From positions 446,569-510,568 of the forward strand of contig NZ_WXYN01000016.1 in assembly GCF_016881065.1 (NCBI RefSeq): a stretch of DNA of 64,000 nt. Direction: 5' to 3'. The notes beneath the pieces are model-generated. The model worked only from the letters and a program-made list of their open reading frames with translations, was not told the DNA's origin and did no database searches. This document shows positions 30,577 through 44,738 of the stretch, in pieces. Each line of letters begins with the position of its first letter. Positions within the stretch are counted from its first letter, which is position 1. The stretch comes from Planococcus soli. Lineage in GTDB: Bacteria > Bacillota > Bacilli > Bacillales_A > Planococcaceae. Made by a program: the position numbers and the translations under genes.

Positions 30577-32751
30577 ATGCATACGCATGAACTAAAGAGA
30601 GATAAAAAGGTAATCATGGAGTGGCTGCGCCGTCTTGGTGTTGAATTCCACACGTCGTTTTTGATCGTCAATTCGGAAATGGAAAATCAGCCTGTCGTTT
30701 ATGCCAACAATGCCTTTTATAAAATGATTGGTTACAGCGAAGAGGAAACGCTTGGACGAAATGGCCGTTTTCTGCATGGCGAAAAAACCGCCAAAAGAGC
30801 AAGCGACAAAATACGTGAATGCGTGGATGCGGGCCAAAGCGGCATCGTGGAAATTGTCAATTACCGAAAAAATGGCACGCCGTTCTGGAATGAAATAACA
30901 GTTCAACCTTTGTCATTTCCGGAGAAAAATTTTAAATTTACATTGATGCTGCAGCATGACATTACGGACCGCAAGCGTGCAGAAGCCTTGATCAAGCTCC
31001 AAAAAGAGACCTATACAGGAATTGAAAAGGGCTATATGCTGAGCGTGCTGCTGCAGAATATCTGCAATACTGCCGAATCGTTCTTTATAGACAGTGCAAA
31101 ATGCACGGTTTTGTTGATTGATGAGACAGAAATTTACAAAATAGGTGCTGCAAGTTCCATGCCGCAAGGATTTTTGGATGCGATCAGCGGCCTTGCAGTA
31201 GAAGAAGATATTGGAGGCTGCGGTGCGGCATTTCACAGGCAGCAGCCGGTGATTACGAAAGATATGAGTACGGAATATCTATGGCGGAATCATCAATCCC
31301 TGGTCGATGATTATAACCTGGTTTCAAGCTGGTCAATCCCGATCATGAGTGTGGAAGGAACTCCCATCGGTACATTCGGCATTTACTTTTCTGTGCCATC
31401 AGCGCCCCATGAAAAAGATTTGGCGTTCATGGAAGAAATCGCCTCGATTGCTTCTCTGGCGATCAAATACTCCCAGCAGCAGGAAGAAATTCTGCGGCTT
31501 GCCTATATAGACGAAAACACCGATTTGCCCAACCGGAATTTCTTCAGAAACGAAATCGTTGAATTGCTGAAGGAAAACAAGGAAGGCTTTGTTGCCTTTA
31601 TTTCAACAGATGAATATGTCAAAGTAGTTGACCAATATGGCCATAGTGCAGGAGATACCATTTTAAATGAAATCGGCAAACGGTTGATGCTGTCGCAAAA
31701 TTCCTCACAAGATTTGCTTGCCAGGTTTTCAGACTCAACATTGGCGATGTACAGCATGACGCCTTTTACGAGAATTCCGGAATACCTGGAGCATTTGCTG
31801 CATGGGCTGGTTGAACCGATCACTGTCGGAGATATGGAATTGTTCCTGACTTTGAAAATGGGGGTAGCGATTGTGACTCCGCATCAGAAAGATTCGGAAG
31901 AACTGATTCGTTGTGCTGACAGTGCGCTGTCTCAGGCAAAGCTTCGAACAGGCGAATCCATCTGTTATTTTGAGAGCGAACATGACGAATTCATGATGAA
32001 GGATCTGCGCGTCGCCAACGAATTGACAGCCGCACTCCGGCGCGACGAAGTGGGTGTTCACCTGCAGCCCAAAGTCGATTTGGCAAGCGGCAAAATCTTA
32101 AGCTTCGAAGCGCTGGCGCGGTGGACATCGCCAGAGCTGGGGATTATTCCTCCGGATGTCTTTATTCCGGCTGCAGAAAAAAACGGCAAGATTCGTCTAT
32201 TGGAGCAGAATGTTCTCCAGCATGTACTGGGCTGGATGAAAAAGAGAGTCGAGCAGGGCCTGCAGCTCCAGCAAGTAGCTATCAATATATCTGCCGATCA
32301 CTTTTTCCATCATTCCTTTGTGCCGCATCTGATGGATATGACGGCAAAGTACGGCATAGATCCGCAGTGGATCCAATTGGAAATTACAGAACGGATCGGG
32401 TTTGTGGATATTGAAACAGCTAATAAAGTATTCAAGCATTTGAAACATTGCGGTTTTACAACATCGATTGATGATTTCGGGACAGGCTATTCATCGCTCA
32501 GCTATTTGCAGAAGCTGCCTGTTGAAGAATTAAAAATAGACCGCTCTTTCATTTCGAATATGAGTGAGCCGGGAACCTTGGCAATCATCCGAACCATCAT
32601 TCAGCTTGCGGAAAATCTGAACATGCGCGCAGTTGCAGAAGGTGTGGAGACTGAAGAAGATCGCCAGACATTATTGGCTCTCGGCTGCAAAGTAGGGCAA
32701 GGCTATCTGTTCTACAAACCGATGCCGCTGAACGAAGCGTTTTTATTGTAG
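30577..32751 (+). CDS. LOV-like PAS / GAF / degenerate GGDEF / EAL cyclic-di-GMP phosphodiesterase
   Basis: A 724-residue signalling protein without clear membrane segments. Residues 20-135 form a PAS domain of LOV type: GRNGRFLHG (60-68), NYRKNGTPFWN (95-105) and Gln126 match the flavin-binding LOV signature, but the photoadduct cysteine is Gly63. A GAF domain follows (about 145-300), then a GGDEF domain (305-460) whose motif is degraded to FSDST (384-388). The EAL domain (475-724) keeps FEALARW, NIS, LEITER, DDFGTGYSS, LKIDRSF, EGVET and QGY. It therefore probably hydrolyses c-di-GMP under control of flavin/redox or ligand. AGGAGGG precedes the ATG. It is inserted between glyA and upp. Confidence 0.88.
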   Translation: MHTHELKRDKKVIMEWLRRLGVEFHTSFLIVNSEMENQPVVYANNAFYKMIGYSEEETLGRNGRFLHGEKTAKRASDKIRECVDAGQSGIVEIVNYRKNGTPFWNEITVQPLSFPEKNFKFTLMLQHDITDRKRAEALIKLQKETYTGIEKGYMLSVLLQNICNTAESFFIDSAKCTVLLIDETEIYKIGAASSMPQGFLDAISGLAVEEDIGGCGAAFHRQQPVITKDMSTEYLWRNHQSLVDDYNLVSSWSIPIMSVEGTPIGTFGIYFSVPSAPHEKDLAFMEEIASIASLAIKYSQQQEEILRLAYIDENTDLPNRNFFRNEIVELLKENKEGFVAFISTDEYVKVVDQYGHSAGDTILNEIGKRLMLSQNSSQDLLARFSDSTLAMYSMTPFTRIPEYLEHLLHGLVEPITVGDMELFLTLKMGVAIVTPHQKDSEELIRCADSALSQAKLRTGESICYFESEHDEFMMKDLRVANELTAALRRDEVGVHLQPKVDLASGKILSFEALARWTSPELGIIPPDVFIPAAEKNGKIRLLEQNVLQHVLGWMKKRVEQGLQLQQVAINISADHFFHHSFVPHLMDMTAKYGIDPQWIQLEITERIGFVDIETANKVFKHLKHCGFTTSIDDFGTGYSSLSYLQKLPVEELKIDRSFISNMSEPGTLAIIRTIIQLAENLNMRAVAEGVETEEDRQTLLALGCKVGQGYLFYKPMPLNEAFLL

Positions 32752-32816
32752 AAAGAAGTCCGCAGCCTGCGGCAACATTTCGAAGCATCTTTCAAAAATC
32801 TTTTGCACTAAAGAAG

Positions 32817-32844
32817 AACCGGGGAAATACTTCCCGGTTTTTTT
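32817..32844 (+). terminator. Terminator after the EAL gene
   Basis: Stem AACCGGGGAA/TTCCCGGTT with loop ATAC and seven T. Confidence 0.9.
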
Positions 32845-32922
32845 CTGTGGAGAAATAAAGCATAGGCGAAAATAACTGAATAATGCCAAAGCGGGATCTG
32901 GCAACTAGGGCAAATGATTTTC

Positions 32923-32931
32923 TGTTATACT
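32923..32931 (+). promoter_or_regulatory. Extended -10 promoter of upp
   Basis: TGTTATACT is an extended -10 element (TGn plus TATACT) 35 bp upstream of the GTG start. No good -35 is seen. Confidence 0.5.
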
Positions 32932-32962
32932 ATTTAAGATAATGTTTGAAAAGGAGAGATAG

Positions 32963-33595
<633 letters not shown>

Positions 33596-33614
33596 GAGAG
33601 CGGGGTACATCAGC

Positions 33615-34733
33615 TTGACGAAAAAATGGAAAGTAATGACGATATTTGGTACGCGTCCTGAAGCCATTAAAATGGCGCCGCTTGTTTTGGAACTCCAAAA
33701 GTACCCCGAAACCATCGAACCGTTGGTAACGGTCACGGCTCAGCATCGCGAAATGCTGGATCAGGTGCTGGAGACGTTCAAAATCACACCTGATTTTGAT
33801 CTGAACATCATGAAAGATCGCCAGACATTAACCGATGTGACCATGCGTGCGATGCAGGGGCTTGATGGAATCATGAAAGAAGCAAAGCCGGATATTGTTT
33901 TGGTGCATGGCGATACAACGACAACATTTGCTGCCAGCCTTGCCGCTTTTTACAATCAGGTTGCCGTTGGACATGTCGAAGCAGGATTGCGTACGCACAA
34001 TAAATATTCGCCATACCCTGAAGAAATGAACCGTCAATTGACGGGAGTCATGGCAGATATTCACTTTTCACCAACTGAAAAATCAGCTCAGAACCTGCTG
34101 GACGAAAACAAAAAGCCGGAAACCATCTACATTACTGGGAACACGGCCATCGATGCACTTCAAACGACGGTGCGTGAAACGTATACGCATCCCATACTGG
34201 AGAAAATCGGCACTGACCGCATGATCCTGCTGACGGCTCATCGCCGTGAAAATTTAGGGCAGCCAATGCGCAATATGTTCCGTGCGATTAAACGCCTGAT
34301 CGAAGAACATGACGACATCCAAGTGGTTTATCCGGTGCATATGAATCCCGCTGTACGTGAAGTGGCGGATGAAGTATTGGGCCGTGATCCGCGAATTCAT
34401 TTGATTGAACCGCTCGAAGTTTTGGATTTTCATAACTTTGCGGCCCGCTCGTTCTTTATATTGACTGACTCTGGCGGAATTCAGGAAGAAGCGCCTTCAC
34501 TCGGCAAGCCGGTGCTGGTTCTCCGGGATACGACGGAGCGTCCTGAAGGCATTGCTGCAGGAACTTTGAAGCTTGCGGGGACAGATGAAGAGACGATTTA
34601 CGGAATGGCCAAGGAATTGCTGACGGACGAGGCGGCTTACAAATCCATGTCCCAAGCATCCAATCCATACGGAGACGGCAAAGCATCTATCCGGATCGTT
34701 GAAGCGCTTCATGCTTATTTTTCGAAGCTGTAA
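33615..34733 (+). CDS. mnaA: UDP-N-acetylglucosamine 2-epimerase (non-hydrolysing)
   Basis: A 372-residue enzyme interconverting UDP-GlcNAc and UDP-ManNAc for teichoic acid linkage units and other surface polymers. IFGTRPEAIKMAPLV, the VHGDTTTTFA and VGHVEAGLRT stretches, and LTDSGGIQEEAPSLGKP are diagnostic. The TTG at 33615 gives an N-terminus (MTKKWKVMT) like that of B. subtilis MnaA; an ATG at 33636 would remove part of the first strand. It follows upp after 19 bp. Confidence 0.94.
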   Translation: MTKKWKVMTIFGTRPEAIKMAPLVLELQKYPETIEPLVTVTAQHREMLDQVLETFKITPDFDLNIMKDRQTLTDVTMRAMQGLDGIMKEAKPDIVLVHGDTTTTFAASLAAFYNQVAVGHVEAGLRTHNKYSPYPEEMNRQLTGVMADIHFSPTEKSAQNLLDENKKPETIYITGNTAIDALQTTVRETYTHPILEKIGTDRMILLTAHRRENLGQPMRNMFRAIKRLIEEHDDIQVVYPVHMNPAVREVADEVLGRDPRIHLIEPLEVLDFHNFAARSFFILTDSGGIQEEAPSLGKPVLVLRDTTERPEGIAAGTLKLAGTDEETIYGMAKELLTDEAAYKSMSQASNPYGDGKASIRIVEALHAYFSKL

Positions 34734-34820
34734 AAGAAACGGTTAATTGGACATTTTTCTTAAAGTTTGTCAACAATATGTCAGAGGAAAATCGCTTGTG
34801 AAGTTTTTCACTTCTACTAA

Positions 34821-34849
34821 TTGACATGATTTTACCCCTAATGTATGCT
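34821..34849 (+). promoter_or_regulatory. atp operon promoter
   Basis: Consensus TTGACA (34821-34826) and TATGCT (34844-34849) are 17 bp apart, about 115 bp before atpZ. No other strong promoter is seen in the 230-bp spacer between mnaA and atpZ. Confidence 0.85.
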
Positions 34850-34965
34850 TACAAAGGGTATGCATGAGAAGGTTTTCTTACATAGATTATGTTGTTTTGG
34901 AAGCCTGATGCGACGGCTCTTTTTAGGGGTTTAATGTCAAATCAACGAAGTTCGAGGGGGTTATC

Positions 34966-35187
34966 ATGCGCCCAACAAAAAGTCCCTTACAAGCGATGGC
35001 AATTTACAGCGCCATCCTCTCACAACTTGTCGGGTCCGTGCTCATCGGTGTGTTCACAGGTATGTGGCTCGATGACAGGCTCGGGACCGCCCCGTTTTTC
35101 ATGATCATCTGCCTATTCATAGGCATCACTGCCGGTGTTTGGGCAATGCTTCAGACTGTCCGCAAATTCGAATCAGGAGACAAGTAA
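34966..35187 (+). CDS. atpZ: AtpZ/AtpI-family small membrane protein
   Basis: A 73-residue protein with two membrane segments (AIYSAILSQLVGSVLIGVFTG and FFMIICLFIGITAGVWAML). It belongs to the small F0F1-associated AtpZ family found before atpI in several Bacillaceae, implicated there in Mg2+ supply or c-ring assembly. Glycine/aspartate motif GMWLDDRLGTAPFF is typical. The start follows CGAGGGGG, and the gene ends one base before atpI. Confidence 0.85.
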   Translation: MRPTKSPLQAMAIYSAILSQLVGSVLIGVFTGMWLDDRLGTAPFFMIICLFIGITAGVWAMLQTVRKFESGDK

Positions 35188-35188
35188 A

Positions 35189-35560
35189 ATGGATGGACTT
35201 AGGGAGATATATACCAGGCTGAAAAAGATGATTTTCTTCATCTTGGCGTTCTGCGTTATTGGTTGGGGGTTTACCCCTTATCAAGAGGTGTTCGCGGGTC
35301 TCATAATCGGAACTTTGTTCGGCATTTACAACATGTGGATTCTGGTTCGCCGGATGGAGAAATTCGACCGTGCGGTGGCTGAAGGCTCGAAAGTTCGTTC
35401 GCTTGGAACGGCATTACGGTTTGCATCAGGTGTTGCAGCTGTAGCGATTGCTATTTTATTCGCAGAGCATATTCACTTGGTCAGTACAGTAATTGGGTTG
35501 ATGGTCCCTTACGCTCTGTTATTGACAGAGCGGATTGTGTATCACGTGAAACACCATTAA
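35189..35560 (+). CDS. atpI: ATP synthase assembly protein I
   Basis: A 123-residue membrane protein with four predicted segments, related to AtpI, which helps assemble the c-ring. The ATG at 35189 lies one base after the atpZ stop with AGGAGA within it; longer in-frame readings overlap atpZ. Weak sequence conservation is usual for this subunit; the call rests mostly on position and topology. Confidence 0.85.
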   Translation: MDGLREIYTRLKKMIFFILAFCVIGWGFTPYQEVFAGLIIGTLFGIYNMWILVRRMEKFDRAVAEGSKVRSLGTALRFASGVAAVAIAILFAEHIHLVSTVIGLMVPYALLLTERIVYHVKHH

Positions 35561-36298
<738 letters not shown>

Positions 36299-36341
36299 GT
36301 ATAAACTGCTCATCGAGCAAACAAAAAAACAACTATCCTGA

Positions 36342-36581
<240 letters not shown>

Positions 36582-36595
36582 TATTTTTATACAAA

Positions 36596-36643
36596 AAGTT
36601 AAATGGTGGGGATGCTTCGATATGGTTTTCGCCATTTAAACTT
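36596..36643 (+). other. Intercistronic hairpin between atpE and atpF
   Basis: AAGTTAAATGG pairs with CCATTTAAACTT (one bulge) around a 26-base loop; no T-run. Such a stem could protect the atpE mRNA 3' end and help set the high c-subunit yield (inference). Confidence 0.5.
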
Positions 36644-36742
36644 GTATGAACCCATTTTCTTTTGAAAATTCATCTTATAACAGATAAAGATCTTACTATA
36701 GAAGAAATTGTATTTTAGGCTCTTGAAGGGAGTGAAACAATC

Positions 36743-37264
36743 GTGTTTTTTGATCACCTTGTACTCGGTGCAACCGGGGAGTTTTTGAATATTGGAGACA
36801 TTCTCGCTACACTTGTTATCTTCATTTTGCTAATGTTGCTTTTGAAGAAATTCGCATGGGGTCCTTTGATGGGCATTATGCAGCAGCGTGAAGATTTGAT
36901 CAAAAGTGAAATCGAAACTGCTGAAAACAGCCGTCTAGAATCACATAAGTTGCTTGAAGAGCAGCGCAGCCTTCTTAAAGATGCGCGTACGCAAGCACAG
37001 GAAATCGTCGAAAACGCTAAAAAGCAAGGCGAAGTTTCGCGTGAGGAAATCATTACAACAGCGCGCGCTGAGTCTGGCCGCATGAAAGATGCTGCGGTTC
37101 AGGAAATTGCCAACGAAAGAGATAAAGCTATTTCAGCTGTTCGTGAAGAAGTTGTGGCATTGTCATTGCTTGCTGCTACGAAAGTGCTTGAAAAAGAAAT
37201 CTCTGAGGAAGACAACCGCCAGTTGATTAACGAAACGATTGCGAAGGCAGGCGAAGTTCAGTGA
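36743..37264 (+). CDS. atpF: ATP synthase F0 subunit b
   Basis: A 173-residue peripheral-stalk subunit: one N-terminal membrane helix (IGDILATLVIFILLMLLLKK, residues about 16-35) and a long charged coiled coil. GTG start with GAAGGGAG upstream. Its stop overlaps the GTG of atpH. Confidence 0.95.
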   Translation: MFFDHLVLGATGEFLNIGDILATLVIFILLMLLLKKFAWGPLMGIMQQREDLIKSEIETAENSRLESHKLLEEQRSLLKDARTQAQEIVENAKKQGEVSREEIITTARAESGRMKDAAVQEIANERDKAISAVREEVVALSLLAATKVLEKEISEEDNRQLINETIAKAGEVQ

Positions 37265-37791
37265 GTCAAGTTGCAGAACGCTACGCTCTAGCATTGTTCC
37301 AAGTCGCTCAAAAGCATGGATCGTCATTGGATGTAGAACAGGATTTGCGTGAAGTGAAAAAAGTCTTTGAAATGACTCCAGAACTTTACAATTTGATCGT
37401 TTCTCCAAAACTTTCTGCTGATAAAAGAACAAACTTGATCAATGAAGTATTCAATGGGGCAAATCCGTTTGTCGTAAATACACTTCAATTGATGGCAGAA
37501 CGCAAACGTTTGAACGAAGTCGGCTCACTGGTTGACGAGTTCGTCGCTTTATCCAACGATGCACAGGGAATTGAAGATGCGAAAGTTTATTCTACACGTC
37601 CTTTGACTGAGGAAGAACGCGCATCTATCTCTACTGTATTTGCAAGCAAAATCGGCAAACAATCTTTACGAATTGAAAACATCATCGATCCATCGTTAAT
37701 CGGCGGATTGCGTCTTCAAATCGGAAACCGCATTTACGACAGCAGCGTGAGCACGAAGTTGGCACGTCTGCAGCGTCAATTGATCGGTTAA
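37261..37791 (+). CDS. atpH: ATP synthase F1 subunit delta
   Basis: A 176-residue OSCP-type stalk subunit that joins b to the alpha3beta3 head. It starts SQVAERYALALFQVA after the GTG, the usual delta signature, and ends with DPSLIGGLRLQIGNRIYDSSV. The GTG overlaps the atpF stop (GTGA), implying translational coupling. Confidence 0.94.
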   Translation: MSQVAERYALALFQVAQKHGSSLDVEQDLREVKKVFEMTPELYNLIVSPKLSADKRTNLINEVFNGANPFVVNTLQLMAERKRLNEVGSLVDEFVALSNDAQGIEDAKVYSTRPLTEEERASISTVFASKIGKQSLRIENIIDPSLIGGLRLQIGNRIYDSSVSTKLARLQRQLIG

Positions 37792-37798
37792 TTTATGA

Positions 37799-39328
<1,530 letters not shown>

Positions 39329-39360
39329 TACTAGAGTCGAATATGAAGAAAAAATAATAG

Positions 39361-40233
<873 letters not shown>

Positions 40234-40355
40234 AGAAAAGCGTAAGCACCCGTGTAGATTTGACGGGCATAAGACGAAACAGCGAAGTGGCGCTCTTTGC
40301 CACATAGCTGGGGCGGCTTATGACCCGAAAATCTGGGGGCTGAAGTCTAGACAAC
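40234..40355 (+). repeat. Dispersed structured repeat between atpG and atpD
   Basis: A single copy of the repeat family seen at 12849-13217: GAAAAGCGTAAGCACCCG, GACGGGCATAAGACG, an internal GTGGCGC..GCCAC-type hairpin, GGCTTATGACCCG and GAAGTCTAGACA. It starts directly after the atpG stop. A short hairpin CTTCC/GGAAG with TTTTT follows at 40368-40388, just before the atpD ribosome site. Confidence 0.85.
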
Positions 40356-40390
40356 AAAAACTGCGAGCTTCCCTGACAGGAAGTTTTTAA

Positions 40391-42259
<1,869 letters not shown>

Positions 42260-42260
42260 A

Positions 42261-42500
42261 GAAAAGCGTAAGCGCCCATGTAGATTCGACGGGCATAAGA
42301 CGCGCTGGCGAAGTGGCATTTTTTCAGCCGCACAGCCAGGGTGGCTTATGACCCTAGAATCTGGGCGCTGAAGCTAGACAGTAACAAAAGCGAAAACGGC
42401 CGTTCAGCTCCGACAGGCTTAAGATGAACTTCCAAAGCGGCGCTTTTTGCCGCTTAGGAAGGGCAGCTTAAGTCCGAGGAGTAGGCCGCTGAAGCTGGAC
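42261..42500 (+). repeat. Two dispersed structured repeats after atpC
   Basis: Copies at 42261-42381 and 42386-42500 in tandem. The first can pair AGCGCCCA..AGATTC with GAATCTGGGCGCT and GGGCATAAG with CTTATGACCC, leaving an inner GCTGGC/GCCAG hairpin. The second is more diverged. Same orientation as all other copies. Confidence 0.85.
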
Positions 42501-42515
42501 AATAAAGAAAAGCAG

Positions 42516-42560
42516 AAGCGGACAGAAGGGCAATTGACTTTTGTCCGCTTTTTCTATTTT
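42516..42560 (+). terminator. atp operon terminator
   Basis: Stem AAGCGGACA/TGTCCGCTT followed by TTTCTATTTT, downstream of the two repeats. Confidence 0.85.
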
Positions 42561-42577
42561 GTGAGAGGATGGATAAG

Positions 42578-42811
42578 ATGGAAACCATGATTGGGCAAAC
42601 GGCTTTGATTTCAATCTTCAGCCATATTTTCTTTAGCGGTGTCGCTTTTTATGCAATGCGGGCAGTAATGTTCGAAAAATGGATCCACAAGCATCATGTA
42701 CTGCAGGCCCAAATTCTCTACGTTTTTCTCAGTATTGCAATCGGGACCATGGTATCTACTTTTTTCCTAAATATTTCATCTTGGTCGAGGCAATTGCCTT
42801 ATCTGTTTTAA
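42578..42811 (+). CDS. ywzB: DUF1146 membrane protein (YwzB-like)
   Basis: A 77-residue protein with two membrane segments (LISIFSHIFFSGVAFYAMRAV, and the stretch from about residue 46 to 63). Family DUF1146, encoded after atpC in many Bacillales. The ATG at 42578 is chosen because AGAGGATGG is well spaced; an earlier ATG at 42569 lies inside it. Function unknown. Confidence 0.88.
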   Translation: METMIGQTALISIFSHIFFSGVAFYAMRAVMFEKWIHKHHVLQAQILYVFLSIAIGTMVSTFFLNISSWSRQLPYLF

Positions 42812-42814
42812 AGC

Positions 42815-42863
42815 TTGCCGTTTTGCCATGGCCCTGAAGCTCATGGCTATGGCAAAACGGCAA
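42815..42863. other. Perfect 15-bp inverted repeat without T-run
   Basis: TTGCCGTTTTGCCAT pairs exactly with ATGGCAAAACGGCAA around a 19-base loop that itself has a GGC/GCC pairing. It follows the DUF1146 stop but is not followed by T residues, so it is an atypical terminator or another palindrome. Confidence 0.6.
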
Positions 42864-43166
42864 AATAATTATTTCCTGGGAAATATAATCATATTCCATG
42901 TTTAAGCATGCTACAGTGGGGAAAAGGTCTAGAAGGATAAATTTAAAACGTGACTTTTTTCACCCTGACGGACACATACATGATGTCTCTGCCGAATAAT
43001 ATTCTGTCAGGTAGAAATAGCAGCGCAAAATGAGAGTATAGTTGCTTGTTTTTTACTAAAAAACAGGTTAGTATAAGAAAGGTTTTGTTTCTAAATAATG
43101 ACATTGGACTTTTAAACGTATATGGGATACATATAGATGACTATTAAACACATGGAGGGCATATCA
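42864..43166. other. Spacer before murA
   Basis: About 300 bp without a credible gene. It includes CCTGACGG..CTGTCAGG (42964-43013), a possible long-range stem, and an AT-rich inverted repeat near 43048-43065. The murA promoter is probably here, but no clear -35/-10 pair stands out. Confidence 0.4.
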
Positions 43167-44465
43167 GTGGATCAAATCATTGTAAAAGGCGGAAAAAAAT
43201 TAACGGGGAAGGTACGGGTCGAAGGTGCTAAAAATGCAGTTCTTCCGGTATTGGCTGGAGCATTATTGGCTTCAAAAGGCAAAAGCATCATAAAAGAAGT
43301 ACCAAATTTAGCAGATGTCTATACGATTCAGGAAGTTTTGAAGAGCTTGAATGTTTCTGTTGAGTATTCACCTGAAAAAAATGAAATGCTGATTGATTCT
43401 TCAGCTACATTATCAAGCGAAGCCCAATTTGAATATGTGCGTAAAATGCGCGCTTCGATTTTGGTAATGGGACCAGTTCTCGCACGCAATGGATTTGCTC
43501 GTGTGGCTTTGCCAGGCGGCTGTGCAATCGGTTCACGTCCGATTGATCAACATCTAAAAGGCTTTGAAGCAATGGGCGCAAGCATTACTTTCGGAAATGG
43601 GTTTGTTGAAGCAAGAACAACTGGCCGCCTGCGCGGAGCGAAAATCTATCTGGATTTCCCAAGTGTTGGCGCAACTGAAAATATCATGATGGCTGCTGCA
43701 TTGGCAGAAGGCACGACACTTATTGAAAACGCGGCTAAAGAGCCTGAGATTGTAGATGTAGCGAACTACATCAATGAAATGGGTGGACGCGTAATTGGTG
43801 CAGGTACGGATATTATGCGTATCGAAGGCGTCGAAGAATTGCACGGAGCTGAGCATTACATCATTCCTGACCGTGTTGAAGCTGGGACATTTATGGTTGC
43901 TGCTGCAATTACAGAAGGCGATGTCATCATCGAAAACGCTGTACCTGAACATATGACTGCCTTGATTTCCAAAATGGGCGAAATGGGTGTTGATATTCAG
44001 GAAACGGAACAAGGATTGCGCGTTCGTGCGAGCCGTCCGCTTCGTTCAATCGATATTAAAACGATGCCTCATCCGGGATTCCCGACAGATATGCAGTCAC
44101 AGATGATGTCTTTGATGCTGACAGCCACTGGCAGCGGCATTCTGACGGAGACAGTTTTTGAGAACCGTTTCATGCACGTGGAAGAATTCCGCCGCATGAA
44201 TGCTTCGGTTAAAATCGAAGGTCGTTCAGTAATCATGGAAGGCCCTTCCCTTCTTCAAGGTGCTGAAGTTGCAGCTACAGATTTGCGTGCGGCGGCTGCT
44301 TTGATTTTGGCAGGACTTGCTGCAGATGGCATTACTCGTGTAAACGAACTGTATCATTTAGATCGCGGATATGTTAACTTTCATTCAAAACTGGCAGCTT
44401 TAGGTGCAGATATTGAGCGTGTAACTGTTGAACAGGCAGAAACGAAAGTTGAACAATTGGTCTAA
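43167..44465 (+). CDS. murA: UDP-N-acetylglucosamine 1-carboxyvinyltransferase (principal paralogue)
   Basis: A 432-residue MurA of the MurAA type, which commits UDP-GlcNAc to peptidoglycan. Catalytic Cys119 lies in [12 protein letters not shown] and substrate residues are in EGAKNAVLP. The GTG at 43167 gives the usual start ([12 protein letters not shown]) and has GGAGGG upstream; an ATG ten codons earlier overlaps the ribosome site. In B. subtilis spoIID follows; here mbl is next, with only a 270-bp spacer. Paralogue murZ is at 19158. Confidence 0.95.
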   Translation: MDQIIVKGGKKLTGKVRVEGAKNAVLPVLAGALLASKGKSIIKEVPNLADVYTIQEVLKSLNVSVEYSPEKNEMLIDSSATLSSEAQFEYVRKMRASILVMGPVLARNGFARVALPGGCAIGSRPIDQHLKGFEAMGASITFGNGFVEARTTGRLRGAKIYLDFPSVGATENIMMAAALAEGTTLIENAAKEPEIVDVANYINEMGGRVIGAGTDIMRIEGVEELHGAEHYIIPDRVEAGTFMVAAAITEGDVIIENAVPEHMTALISKMGEMGVDIQETEQGLRVRASRPLRSIDIKTMPHPGFPTDMQSQMMSLMLTATGSGILTETVFENRFMHVEEFRRMNASVKIEGRSVIMEGPSLLQGAEVAATDLRAAAALILAGLAADGITRVNELYHLDRGYVNFHSKLAALGADIERVTVEQAETKVEQLV

Positions 44466-44480
44466 TCGATTTTCATATGG

Positions 44481-44517
44481 GCTTGCGAGGCTTTAACCAG
44501 CCCCGCAAGCTTTTTTT
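44481..44517 (+). terminator. Terminator after murA
   Basis: Stem GCTTGCG..CGCAAGC with inner GG/CC and seven T. Confidence 0.88.
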
Positions 44518-44542
44518 ATGAACTGGCTGAATTCAGGAATTT

Positions 44543-44571
44543 TTGTCATTGCGATCCTGACTATGATAAAA
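44543..44571 (+). promoter_or_regulatory. Candidate mbl promoter
   Basis: TTGTCA (44543-44548) and TAAAAT (44566-44571) are 17 bp apart, after the murA terminator and about 170 bp before mbl. Confidence 0.5.
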
Positions 44572-44738
44572 TATGGAGTTAAGAGAATCTTTTTTGAACA
44601 TACATAGGATCAATGAGAAACTTTATTCAGCAGGGCTCGCCTTAATGAATGCAAGTGATCTAAACAGATTTTTAGGCTGCTGACGGGATCTTTTGATTGA
44701 ATAAGCAGGGAAAATGGTTTAAAAGGAGTGCGGGCTTG

